This document shows, piece by piece, positions 55,490 through 64,000 of a DNA stretch of 64,000 nucleotides. The notes under the pieces are model-generated. The model ran no database searches, had not been told where the DNA came from, and was given only the letters and a program-made list of their open reading frames with translations. The DNA is from Pantoea rwandensis. GTDB taxonomy: Bacteria > Pseudomonadota > Gammaproteobacteria > Enterobacterales > Enterobacteriaceae. Made by a program: the position numbers and the translations under genes. The stretch is taken from positions 124,001 to 188,000 of the forward strand of contig NZ_MLFR01000004.1 in assembly GCF_002095475.1 (NCBI RefSeq). Reading direction: 5' to 3'. Position 1 is the stretch's first letter; each line of letters starts with the position of its first letter.

Positions 55490-55992
55490 TGAGTAAACTC
55501 TGCTCGACTGGATTACGTTGGTTGTGGCTGGTGCTGGTGGTGATCGTGATCGATTTCGCCAGCAAGCAGTGGATCATGAATAACATGATGCTGCACGAAA
55601 CCCAGCCACTGATGCCGTTCCTGAACCTGTTCTACGCGCACAACTATGGCGCGGCGTTCAGCTTCTTAGCGGATAAAGGTGGTTGGCAGCGCTGGTTCTT
55701 TGCCGGCATTGCGATTGCTATCGTTGTGGCGCTGGTGGTGATGATGTATCGCAACCGCGCCAGTAACAAATTAACCAATATTGCTTATGCGCTGATTATC
55801 GGCGGGGCACTGGGTAACCTGTTTGATCGTGCTTATCACGGCTTCGTGGTCGATTTCATCGACTTCTATGTCGGAGACTGGCACTTCGCCACCTTTAACA
55901 TCGCTGACTGCGGAATCTGCATCGGCGCGGCACTGGTGGTATTAGAAGGTTTTCTCACCCCGAAAGATAAACAGGTAAAAGAGAAAGGGTAA
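55489..55992 (+). CDS. lspA: lipoprotein signal peptidase (signal peptidase II)
   Basis: LspA cleaves prolipoproteins after lipidation in the inner membrane. The 167 residues form four membrane segments. The catalytic aspartates are in [11 protein letters not shown] and FVVDFIDFY. It overlaps ileS by one base, and fkpB follows after 3 bases. Confidence 0.98.
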   Translation: MSKLCSTGLRWLWLVLVVIVIDFASKQWIMNNMMLHETQPLMPFLNLFYAHNYGAAFSFLADKGGWQRWFFAGIAIAIVVALVVMMYRNRASNKLTNIAYALIIGGALGNLFDRAYHGFVVDFIDFYVGDWHFATFNIADCGICIGAALVVLEGFLTPKDKQVKEKG

Positions 55993-55995
55993 CAG

Positions 55996-56466
55996 ATGAC
56001 CGACTCCGTACAGCGCGAGAGCGCGTTGCTGGTGCATTTCACGCTGAAGCTGGAAGATGGCTCAACAGCGGAATCCACACGCGCCAACGGCAAACCAGCG
56101 CTGTTCCGTCTGGGAGATGGCAGCCTGTCTGGTGCATTGGAACAGGAACTGTTAGGGCGTAAAGTCGGCGATAAGCACGCCTTTACCCTGGCACCGGAAG
56201 ATGCCTTTGGTGGCACCAGTCCGGACCTGGTTCAGTACTTTTCGCGCCGTGACTTTAAAGACGCTGGCGAGCCTGAAGTCGGTTCCATCATGCTGTTCAG
56301 CGGCAGAGGTGGCAGCGAAATGCCGGGTGTGATCCGTGAAATTTCTGGTGACTCTATCACCGTTGATTTCAACCATCCATTGGCCGGTCAGCGCATTCAG
56401 TTTGAAATTGAAGTGCTGGAGATTGACCCGGTGCTGGAGGGAAGCGATGCAAATCCTGTTAGCTAA
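55996..56466 (+). CDS. fkpB: FKBP-type peptidyl-prolyl isomerase FkpB (SlpA)
   Basis: A 156-residue SlyD-like isomerase with an inserted flap ([21 protein letters not shown]) in the FKBP fold, starting around [15 protein letters not shown]. It acts as a cytoplasmic prolyl isomerase and chaperone. E. coli FkpB is 149 residues. Its end overlaps ispH by 20 bases. Confidence 0.95.
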   Translation: MTDSVQRESALLVHFTLKLEDGSTAESTRANGKPALFRLGDGSLSGALEQELLGRKVGDKHAFTLAPEDAFGGTSPDLVQYFSRRDFKDAGEPEVGSIMLFSGRGGSEMPGVIREISGDSITVDFNHPLAGQRIQFEIEVLEIDPVLEGSDANPVS

Positions 56467-57400
56467 CCCTCGTGGTTTTTGTGCCGGTGTTGATCGCGCC
56501 ATCAGTATCGTGGAGCGCGCGCTGGAGATGTACGGCGCGCCAATCTACGTGCGCCATGAAGTCGTCCACAACCGCTACGTGGTGAGCAGCCTGCGCGATC
56601 GCGGAGCGATCTTTATCGAAGAGATCAGTGAAGTGCCGGACAATGCCATTCTGATCTTCTCGGCGCACGGTGTTTCACAGGCGGTGCGTGCGGAAGCCAA
56701 GGCGCGCAATCTTACTATGCTGTTCGATGCCACTTGTCCGCTTGTGACCAAGGTACATATGGAAGTGGCGCGCGCCAGCCGTAAAGGTGTGGAAGCCATT
56801 CTGATTGGTCATGCCGGACACCCTGAAGTGGAAGGCACCATGGGGCAGTACAACAACCCCAATGGCGGCATGTACCTGGTAGAGTCACCGGAAGATGTGT
56901 TCAAGCTGACCGTAAAAGATGAACGCAACCTGTGCTTTATGACACAGACAACGTTGTCGGTTGACGATACATCGGACGTGATCGATGCGCTGCGCCAACG
57001 CTTCCCGGCGATTATCGGCCCGCGCAAAGATGATATCTGTTACGCCACCACTAACCGCCAGGAAGCCGTGCGTGTTCTGGCGCGTGATGCCGAAGTGGTG
57101 TTGGTGGTAGGCTCTAAAAACTCTTCTAACTCTAACCGTTTGGCCGAACTGGCACAGCGTGCGGGTAAATTGGCGAAGCTGATTGATTCAGCAGATGACA
57201 TTCAGGAAGAGTGGGTTAAAGACAAGCAGATTATCGGCGTGACGGCAGGTGCATCTGCGCCCGACATCCTGGTGCAGCAAGTGATTCAGCGTTTGCGTGA
57301 ACTGGGTGGCGAAGCAGCGATTGAGCTGATTGGTCGCGAAGAGAACATCGTGTTTGAAGTACCCAAAGAACTGCGCGTCGAAGTACGCAACGTGCAGTAA
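56447..57400 (+). CDS. ispH: 4-hydroxy-3-methylbut-2-enyl diphosphate reductase IspH
   Basis: The last step of the MEP isoprenoid pathway, giving IPP and DMAPP, with an iron-sulfur cluster. The 317 residues (E. coli 316) start [20 protein letters not shown]. The three cluster cysteines are in [17 protein letters not shown] and [10 protein letters not shown], and the proton donor Glu lies near TTLSVDD. The ATG at 56447 sits inside the fkpB end after GGAGG. Confidence 0.98.
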   Translation: MQILLANPRGFCAGVDRAISIVERALEMYGAPIYVRHEVVHNRYVVSSLRDRGAIFIEEISEVPDNAILIFSAHGVSQAVRAEAKARNLTMLFDATCPLVTKVHMEVARASRKGVEAILIGHAGHPEVEGTMGQYNNPNGGMYLVESPEDVFKLTVKDERNLCFMTQTTLSVDDTSDVIDALRQRFPAIIGPRKDDICYATTNRQEAVRVLARDAEVVLVVGSKNSSNSNRLAELAQRAGKLAKLIDSADDIQEEWVKDKQIIGVTAGASAPDILVQQVIQRLRELGGEAAIELIGREENIVFEVPKELRVEVRNVQ

Positions 57401-57420
57401 GCGGATACCGCAACAGAATC

Positions 57421-57449
57421 AGGCCGACATTGTTCGGCCTTTTCTTTAT
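57421..57449 (+). terminator. terminator of the ribF-ispH cluster
   Basis: AGGCCGA / TCGGCCT with a six-base loop, then TTTCTTT. Confidence 0.82.
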
Positions 57450-57613
57450 CTGTCACCGCCGTAATCACCACTTCCAGCAGGTGGGATTGCATTTACTGAT
57501 AATGTTTGGCGGCTGGCATAAAATTCTTATTATCCCTTTTTTATTGTGGCGTGACTGTTATCTGACCGTTAACCTGTTGACGCTTTGCATGCATAGATTT
57601 GTATCAGGAATGA

Positions 57614-58435
<822 letters not shown>

Positions 58436-58487
58436 GTGTTGTGAACCATCGTGATGTGGTTATTTCAATCGGTAAGATGATGATTGA

Positions 58488-58520
58488 ATAGGGCAATGTG
58501 ATCATTGCCCTTTATTTGTT
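58488..58520 (+). terminator. dapB: terminator of dapB
   Basis: AGGGCAATG / CATTGCCCT with loop TGAT, then TTATTTGTTT. Confidence 0.85.
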
Positions 58521-58609
58521 TGTTAAAATGATGGTTTGGATTGCAATTTTTATTGTAATGGTTGTTTTTAAGTATTTAACTCTATAAAGAGACCGGTTAG
58601 ATGCGATTT

Positions 58610-58625
58610 TTGACCATTTGGTCAA
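58610..58625. promoter_or_regulatory. RutR site upstream of carAB
   Basis: TTGACCATTTGGTCAA is a perfect match to the recalled RutR palindrome TTGACCA-N2-TGGTCAA, extended by A/T on both sides. RutR, which senses uracil, acts on E. coli carAB P1. The site is about 290 bases before the carA start. Confidence 0.75.
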
Positions 58626-58666
58626 AAATTTATGCGTGGTAGCACGTGTTAGCGATTATTGCCGCA

Positions 58667-58682
58667 TAGCAACCGTTTATTT
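58667..58682. promoter_or_regulatory. candidate PurR box upstream of carAB
   Basis: The core GCAACCGTTT differs by one base from the PurR core GCAAACGTTT. PurR represses carAB P1 in E. coli. The flanking bases fit less well. Confidence 0.45.
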
Positions 58683-58856
58683 TCCTCACTTATCTCACTC
58701 TTTTATCGCCTTTCTCGCTTTTTAACATTCAACAGCCTTAAAAATACAAAAAAATAGCCACTCAGGGTAGACAAGCTGAAGGTCGATCATTAGAATGCGC
58801 GCAATTTGCCAAAATTCGAGTATTCAGGCGGATTTTGCATTGATTCGGGCATGCAT

Positions 58857-58895
58857 TTTGAATTAATATGCAAATATTGTGACTGTTTATTCCCT
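58857..58895. promoter_or_regulatory. tandem ArgR boxes at the proximal carAB promoter
   Basis: Two 18-bp ARG boxes lie at 58857-58874 (TTTGAATTAATATGCAAA) and 58878-58895 (TGTGACTGTTTATTCCCT), separated by 3 bp, the usual ARG-box spacing. The first is almost the E. coli sequence. ArgR with arginine would repress the arginine-controlled promoter. The rest of the 470-base dapB-carA gap is AT-rich promoter DNA with no gene. Confidence 0.8.
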
Positions 58896-58905
58896 GGAGG
58901 ATGTT

Positions 58906-60054
58906 TTGATTAAGTCAGCGCTCTTGGTTCTGGAAGACGGAACCCAATTCCACGGTCGGGCCATCGGGGCAACGGGGTCGGCAGTGGGGGAAGTCGTTTT
59001 CAACACGTCAATGACTGGTTATCAAGAAATCCTCACTGATCCTTCCTATTCCCGCCAAATCGTTACCCTCACTTATCCCCATATCGGCAATGTTGGCGTT
59101 AATGCCGCCGATGAAGAATCCAGCCAAATCCATGCTCAAGGCCTCGTTATTCGCGACCTGCCGCTGATCACCAGCAACTTCCGCAGTGAAGAAAGCCTGT
59201 CAGCTTACTTGCAGCGCAATAACATTGTAGGCATCGCCGATATCGATACGCGCAAACTGACCCGTTTGCTGCGCGAGAAGGGCGCACAGAGCGGCTGCAT
59301 TATTGCGGGTGATAATCCTGATGCGGCGCTGGCGCTGCAAAAAGCGCAGGCGTTCCCGGGCTTAAAAGGGATGGATCTGGCAAAAGAAGTGACCACCGCA
59401 GAAACTTACGCGTGGCAGCAGGGTAGCTGGACACTGGAAGGGGATTTGCCAGAGCAGAAAACGGCTGCAGAGCTGCCGTTCCATGTTGTTGCCTATGACT
59501 TCGGTGCTAAGCGCAACATCCTGCGCATGCTGGTGGATCGCGGTTGCCGTTTGACGGTTGTCCCGGCCAAAACCACCGCAGAAGAGGTGCTGGCACTGAA
59601 TCCAGACGGCATCTTCCTGTCGAACGGTCCTGGTGACCCGGAGCCGTGCGACTACGCCATCAATGCGATTCAGGCTTTCCTGAAAACCGACATTCCGGTG
59701 TTCGGTATCTGTCTTGGCCATCAGTTGTTGGCACTGGCAAGCGGCGCGAAAACCGTGAAGATGAAACTCGGCCACCATGGCGGCAACCACCCGGTAAAAG
59801 ATCTCGACAACAATGTCGTCATGATTACCGCGCAGAACCACGGTTTTGCGGTTGATGACAGCCAGCTTCCAGCGAATCTGCGCGTCACGCATGTGTCGTT
59901 GTTCGACCAAACGGTGCAAGGTATTCACCGCACTGATAAACCGGCCTTCAGCTTCCAGGGACACCCTGAAGCGAGCCCAGGCCCGCACGATGCGGCGCCG
60001 CTGTTCGATCACTTTATCGAACTGATCGAAGCTTACCGTTCTAACGCGAAGTAA
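58906..60054 (+). CDS. carA: carbamoyl-phosphate synthase small subunit
   Basis: CarA is the glutamine amidotransferase subunit supplying ammonia for carbamoyl phosphate (arginine and pyrimidines). The 382 residues equal E. coli. The class I amidotransferase domain has the catalytic cysteine in [13 protein letters not shown] (about residue 269) and the His/Glu pair in [13 protein letters not shown]. The start is TTG 58906 after GGAGG, the same unusual start as in E. coli. An ATG frame is not available without invading the ARG boxes. Confidence 0.97.
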   Translation: MIKSALLVLEDGTQFHGRAIGATGSAVGEVVFNTSMTGYQEILTDPSYSRQIVTLTYPHIGNVGVNAADEESSQIHAQGLVIRDLPLITSNFRSEESLSAYLQRNNIVGIADIDTRKLTRLLREKGAQSGCIIAGDNPDAALALQKAQAFPGLKGMDLAKEVTTAETYAWQQGSWTLEGDLPEQKTAAELPFHVVAYDFGAKRNILRMLVDRGCRLTVVPAKTTAEEVLALNPDGIFLSNGPGDPEPCDYAINAIQAFLKTDIPVFGICLGHQLLALASGAKTVKMKLGHHGGNHPVKDLDNNVVMITAQNHGFAVDDSQLPANLRVTHVSLFDQTVQGIHRTDKPAFSFQGHPEASPGPHDAAPLFDHFIELIEAYRSNAK

Positions 60055-60067
60055 TCAGGAGCCCACG

Positions 60068-63000
60068 ATGCCAAAACGTACAGACATAAAATCCATCCTG
60101 ATCCTTGGCGCTGGCCCGATCGTTATCGGCCAGGCATGTGAATTTGACTACTCCGGTGCACAGGCGTGTAAAGCGCTGCGTGAAGAGGGTTACCGCGTCA
60201 TTCTGGTGAACTCCAACCCGGCAACCATTATGACCGACCCAGAAATGGCCGATGCGACCTATATCGAGCCGATTCACTGGGAAGTGGTACGCAAAATTAT
60301 CGAAAAAGAGCGCCCGGATGCGGTGCTGCCAACCATGGGTGGCCAGACTGCGCTGAACTGTGCGCTGGAACTGGAGCGTCATGGTGTGCTGGCGGAGTTC
60401 GGTGTCACCATGATTGGTGCAACGGCTGATGCGATTGATAAAGCTGAAGACCGCCGCCGCTTTGATGTGGCGATGAAAAGCATCGGTCTGGGCACTGCCC
60501 GTTCGGGTATCGCGCATACCATGGAAGAAGCGCTGGCCGTGGCTGAAGATGTTGGCTTCCCGTGCATCATTCGTCCTTCCTTTACCATGGGCGGCACCGG
60601 TGGCGGTATCGCTTATAACCGTGAAGAGTTCGAAGAGATTTGCGAGCGTGGCTTGGATCTTTCTCCAACCAACGAGCTGCTGATTGATGAGTCGCTGATT
60701 GGCTGGAAAGAGTACGAGATGGAAGTGGTGCGTGATAAAAACGACAACTGCATCATCGTCTGCTCAATCGAAAACTTCGATGCGATGGGTATCCATACCG
60801 GTGACTCCATCACCGTCGCGCCAGCCCAGACGCTGACCGATAAAGAATATCAAATCATGCGTAACGCCTCGCTGGCGGTACTGCGTGAAATTGGCGTGGA
60901 AACCGGCGGTTCTAACGTCCAGTTCTCAGTCAATCCGAAAGATGGTCGTCTGATTGTTATCGAGATGAACCCACGCGTGTCGCGCTCTTCCGCGCTGGCT
61001 TCCAAAGCGACCGGTTTCCCGATTGCAAAAGTCGCGGCGAAACTGGCGGTGGGATACACCCTTGATGAGCTGATGAACGATATCACCGGCGGTCGTACGC
61101 CGGCGTCGTTTGAGCCGTCAATCGACTACGTTGTGACCAAGATTCCTCGTTTCAACTTCGAGAAATTTGCTGGTGCGAATGACCGCCTGACCACGCAGAT
61201 GAAATCTGTGGGTGAAGTGATGGCAATTGGCCGCACCTTCCAAGAGTCGATGCAGAAAGCGCTGCGCGGTCTGGAAGTGGGTGCTAACGGCTTCGACCCG
61301 AAAGTCGATTTGGATGATGCCGAAGCGCTGACCCGTATCCGCCGTGAGCTGAAAGATGCCGGTTCTGACCGTATCTGGTACATCGCGGATGCATTCCGTG
61401 CCGGTATGTCGGTGGATGGTGTGTTCAACCTGACGAACATCGACCGCTGGTTCTTGGTACAAATCGAAGAGCTGGTGCGTCTGGAAGAGCAGGTTGCGCG
61501 CGAAGGCGTCAACTCTCTGAACGCCGATTTCCTGCGTGCACTGAAGCGCAAAGGCTTTGCTGACGTGCGTCTGGCAGCACTGGCTGGCGTGGCGGAAAGC
61601 GAAATCCGCAAGCTGCGCCAGCAGTTCAACCTGCACCCGGTTTACAAGCGCGTGGATACTTGTGCGGCGGAGTTCTCTACCGATACCGCGTACATGTACT
61701 CCACCTATGAAGAAGAGTGCGAAGCCAATCCAAACCAGGATCGTGACAAAATCATGATTTTGGGCGGCGGTCCAAATCGTATCGGTCAGGGCATCGAGTT
61801 CGATTACTGCTGCGTACACGCGGCACTGGCACTGCGCGAAGACGGTTACGAAACCATTATGGTGAACTGTAACCCTGAAACCGTATCGACTGACTACGAC
61901 ACCTCCGACCGTTTGTACTTCGAGCCGGTCACATTGGAAGACGTGCTGGAAATCGTACGTATCGAGAAGCCTAAAGGCGTCATCGTGCAGTACGGCGGCC
62001 AGACCCCACTGAAGCTGGCGCGTGCGCTGGAAGCGGCGGGCGTGCCGGTTATCGGTACCAGCCCGGATGCGATTGACCGTGCAGAAGACCGTGAGCGTTT
62101 CCAGCAGGCTGTTGATCGTCTGAACCTGAAGCAACCGGCTAATGCCACCGTTGCGACGCTGGAGCAAGCCGTCGAGAAAGCCGCAGGCATCGGTTATCCG
62201 CTGGTGGTGCGTCCTTCTTATGTTCTGGGCGGCCGCGCGATGGAAATCGTTTATGACGAAATCGACCTGAAGCGTTACTTCCAAAATGCGGTTTCTGTAT
62301 CCAACGATGCACCAGTGTTGCTGGATCGCTTCCTGGACGACGCTGTCGAAGTGGATGTTGATGCGATTTGCGACGGTGAGCGCGTGCTGATTGGCGGCAT
62401 CATGGAGCACATCGAACAAGCTGGCGTGCACTCAGGTGACTCAGCGTGTTCATTGCCGGCTTATACGCTGAGCACCGAAATCCAGAACGTGATGCGTCAG
62501 CAGGTCGAGAAACTGGCCTTCGAGCTGAACGTGCGCGGTTTGATGAACGTGCAGTTCGCGGTGAAGGACAACGAGGTTTATCTGATTGAGGTGAACCCAC
62601 GTGCGGCGCGTACCGTGCCATTCGTGTCTAAAGCGACCGGCGTACCTTTAGCGAAAGTGGCAGCACGTGTGATGGCAGGTAAAACCCTGGCGGAGCAGGG
62701 CGTCACGAAAGAAATCATTCCACCGTATTACTCGGTGAAAGAAGTGGTTCTGCCGTTCAACAAGTTCCAGGGCGTTGACCCTATCCTTGGCCCAGAAATG
62801 CGTTCTACTGGTGAAGTGATGGGTGTCGGCCGTACCTTCGCTGAAGCGTTTGCCAAAGCGATGCTGGGTGCGCAGAGCAATATGAAGAAAACCGGTCGCG
62901 CTCTGCTGTCAGTGCGTGAAGGTGACAAGAAGCGCATTGTTGACCTGGCCGCTAAGTTGCAGAAGTTTGGCTTTGAGCTGGACGCGACGCACGGTACGGC

Positions 63001-63292
63001 TGTGGTGCTGGGTGAAGCAGGTATCAACCCTCGCTTGGTCAACAAGGTGCATGAAGGTCGCCCGCACATTCAGGATCGCCTGAAGAACGGTGAATACACT
63101 TACATCGTCAATACCACTGCGGGTCGTCAGGCGATTGAGGACTCAAAACTGATTCGCCGCAGTGCGCTGCAATATAAAGTGCACTACGACACCACGCTGA
63201 ACGGTGGTTTTGCTACCGCGATGTCGTTGAATGCAGACCCGACTGAAAAAGTGATCTCGGTGCAGGAAATGCATGCATTAATTAAAGGCTAA
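60068..63292 (+). CDS. carB: carbamoyl-phosphate synthase large subunit
   Basis: CarB makes carbamoyl phosphate from bicarbonate, ammonia and two ATP. The 1074 residues (E. coli 1073) are two homologous ATP-grasp halves. The first starts [20 protein letters not shown], the second [20 protein letters not shown] (about 560). The C-terminal allosteric domain (about 936-1074) binds UMP and ornithine. It follows carA by 13 bases. Confidence 0.99.
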   Translation: MPKRTDIKSILILGAGPIVIGQACEFDYSGAQACKALREEGYRVILVNSNPATIMTDPEMADATYIEPIHWEVVRKIIEKERPDAVLPTMGGQTALNCALELERHGVLAEFGVTMIGATADAIDKAEDRRRFDVAMKSIGLGTARSGIAHTMEEALAVAEDVGFPCIIRPSFTMGGTGGGIAYNREEFEEICERGLDLSPTNELLIDESLIGWKEYEMEVVRDKNDNCIIVCSIENFDAMGIHTGDSITVAPAQTLTDKEYQIMRNASLAVLREIGVETGGSNVQFSVNPKDGRLIVIEMNPRVSRSSALASKATGFPIAKVAAKLAVGYTLDELMNDITGGRTPASFEPSIDYVVTKIPRFNFEKFAGANDRLTTQMKSVGEVMAIGRTFQESMQKALRGLEVGANGFDPKVDLDDAEALTRIRRELKDAGSDRIWYIADAFRAGMSVDGVFNLTNIDRWFLVQIEELVRLEEQVAREGVNSLNADFLRALKRKGFADVRLAALAGVAESEIRKLRQQFNLHPVYKRVDTCAAEFSTDTAYMYSTYEEECEANPNQDRDKIMILGGGPNRIGQGIEFDYCCVHAALALREDGYETIMVNCNPETVSTDYDTSDRLYFEPVTLEDVLEIVRIEKPKGVIVQYGGQTPLKLARALEAAGVPVIGTSPDAIDRAEDRERFQQAVDRLNLKQPANATVATLEQAVEKAAGIGYPLVVRPSYVLGGRAMEIVYDEIDLKRYFQNAVSVSNDAPVLLDRFLDDAVEVDVDAICDGERVLIGGIMEHIEQAGVHSGDSACSLPAYTLSTEIQNVMRQQVEKLAFELNVRGLMNVQFAVKDNEVYLIEVNPRAARTVPFVSKATGVPLAKVAARVMAGKTLAEQGVTKEIIPPYYSVKEVVLPFNKFQGVDPILGPEMRSTGEVMGVGRTFAEAFAKAMLGAQSNMKKTGRALLSVREGDKKRIVDLAAKLQKFGFELDATHGTAVVLGEAGINPRLVNKVHEGRPHIQDRLKNGEYTYIVNTTAGRQAIEDSKLIRRSALQYKVHYDTTLNGGFATAMSLNADPTEKVISVQEMHALIKG

Positions 63293-63311
63293 TCAGTCCT
63301 TTAGTCAAAAT

Positions 63312-63341
63312 AAAACGGTTCCTTCGGGAGCCGTTTTTTTT
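63312..63341 (+). terminator. terminator of carAB
   Basis: AAAACGGTTCC / GGAGCCGTTTT (one G-T pair) with a stable TTCG loop and eight T. Confidence 0.9.
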
Positions 63342-63532
63342 GTTCATTTACCGTGGGTTTAATAACGTTATGTGTTAAAAATCTATTGATTTGACATAAT
63401 ATTTATCAGTTGATGCGGAAATTGTTACATCCAGGATTATTCGCACAAATTTATAAATAAGATCCCAGTAAACGCACCGTACTATCTCGGACGCTCATTA
63501 ATAGAGCGCTCACCTTAACTGGGATATAAAAA

Positions 63533-64000
63533 ATGAAAATGCGTGCTTTCACCCTCAGCGCAGTGGCTGCGTTATTAGTCGCTGCGCCTCTCGCCAGCCA
63601 GGCGGAAATTACTCTGCTCAAGCAGGATCCGCAGGCGGGCGATCCACTCAGCCGTCTTGATTTCAAAGTGGGCGGTAGTATTCGTCCGCAGTTCCAACAC
63701 CAGGCCGGTGTAAACGATAAGTCTTACAAGCGTAATGGTTACGATGGCGGTTCACGTTTCCGTTTCTCTGCTGACTACTACCTGTTTGATGATATTAGCT
63801 GGGTCAGCTACTACGAGCTGGGTGTGAACTTCCCGGCTTGGTGGGGTTGGGACAATCACCATGCAGATGGTCAGAACAACACCACGCGTCGCCAGCTGTA
63901 CACCGGTCTGAAAAGCAAAACCTGGGGTCAGTTGACCTTTGGTCAGCAAAACAGCGTTTACTATGATGTGGTTGGCGCGAAGACCGATATCTGGGACTAC
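63533..64000 (+). CDS. outer-membrane porin, N-terminal part (cut by the window edge)
   Basis: An open frame of 156 codons runs off the right edge. It starts MKMRAFTLSAVAALLVAAPL with a signal peptide cleaved after ASQA. The mature part has alternating beta-strand patterns with aromatic belts (FKVGGSIRPQFQ, RFRFSADYYL, WVSYYELGVNF, LYTGLKSKTWGQLTFGQQN), the look of a general trimeric porin of the OmpC/DUF gram-negative porin class. The exact type and substrate cannot be told. No ribosome site better than GGGATA is seen before the ATG. Confidence 0.8.
   Translation, partial: MKMRAFTLSAVAALLVAAPLASQAEITLLKQDPQAGDPLSRLDFKVGGSIRPQFQHQAGVNDKSYKRNGYDGGSRFRFSADYYLFDDISWVSYYELGVNFPAWWGWDNHHADGQNNTTRRQLYTGLKSKTWGQLTFGQQNSVYYDVVGAKTDIWDY

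Noticed and set aside
56336..56446. Upstream extension of IspH by 37 residues
   Set aside because: It lies wholly inside fkpB, and the conserved IspH start [14 protein letters not shown] with GGAGG upstream is at 56447.
61118..62431. Long open frame of 437 codons on the minus strand across carB
   Set aside because: It is the mirror of the conserved carB gene, with no family resemblance and no ribosome site; GC-rich third positions in carB create it.

Overview
The window comes from a gamma-proteobacterium of the Enterobacterales, most likely an Erwiniaceae member close to Pantoea. That placement is an inference from gene order and protein similarity recalled from E. coli K-12; no search was run. 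The backbone follows the end-to-start junction of the E. coli map (ytjB serB radA nadR ettA ... slt trpR yjjX gpmB rob creA arcA lasT thrLABC yaaA talB mog ... dnaKJ nhaA rpsT ribF ileS lspA fkpB ispH dapB carAB). Several stretches are replaced or inserted relative to K-12, and these are the accessory parts.

Left edge (1-3717): a type VI secretion islet. It holds the tail of a probable Eag chaperone gene, a prePAAR/PAAR effector with a C-terminal R-S-E type ADP-ribosyltransferase domain, and an overlapping ADP-ribosylglycohydrolase immunity gene. This is a Tre1/Tri1-like toxin-immunity pair. It is followed by AT-rich sequence with a small orphan frame, a VgrG-like fragment, and a yjjG gene that has lost its first third, including the catalytic aspartates.

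3718-10141: ordinary core genes: ytjB (with a hexanucleotide tract in its tail), serB, radA, nadR, ettA.

10326-29380: an accessory block between ettA and slt. It contains a 2-hydroxyacid dehydrogenase gene, a 2-deoxy-D-ribose catabolic cluster (deoR-type repressor, deoK, deoP, deoX) with visible DeoR-type operators and a perfect CRP palindrome, a lone chemoreceptor behind a sigma-28-like promoter, and a urea-nitrogen operon on the minus strand. The operon order is allophanate hydrolase, urea carboxylase, GntR regulator, urtABCDE. It starts at a sigma-54 consensus promoter and takes up urea, carboxylates it with ATP, and hydrolyses allophanate to ammonia and CO2, with no urease gene in the window. 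urtC carries a one-base deletion that shifts its frame. An array of 46-bp repeats separates urtA from urtB.

29637-44767: core genes slt, trpR (with its operator), yjjX, gpmB, rob, creA, arcA, lasT, the attenuated threonine operon, yaaA, talB and mog.

44881-64000: an MHS-type MFS transporter in the place of satP, heat-shock dnaKJ behind a sigma-32 promoter, nhaA without nhaR, rpsT, the ribF-ileS-lspA-fkpB-ispH cluster, dapB, and carAB behind RutR-, PurR- and ArgR-type sites. The window ends inside a porin gene. Two families of short palindromic intergenic repeats are scattered through the window. No tRNA, rRNA, insertion sequence or CRISPR array was found.
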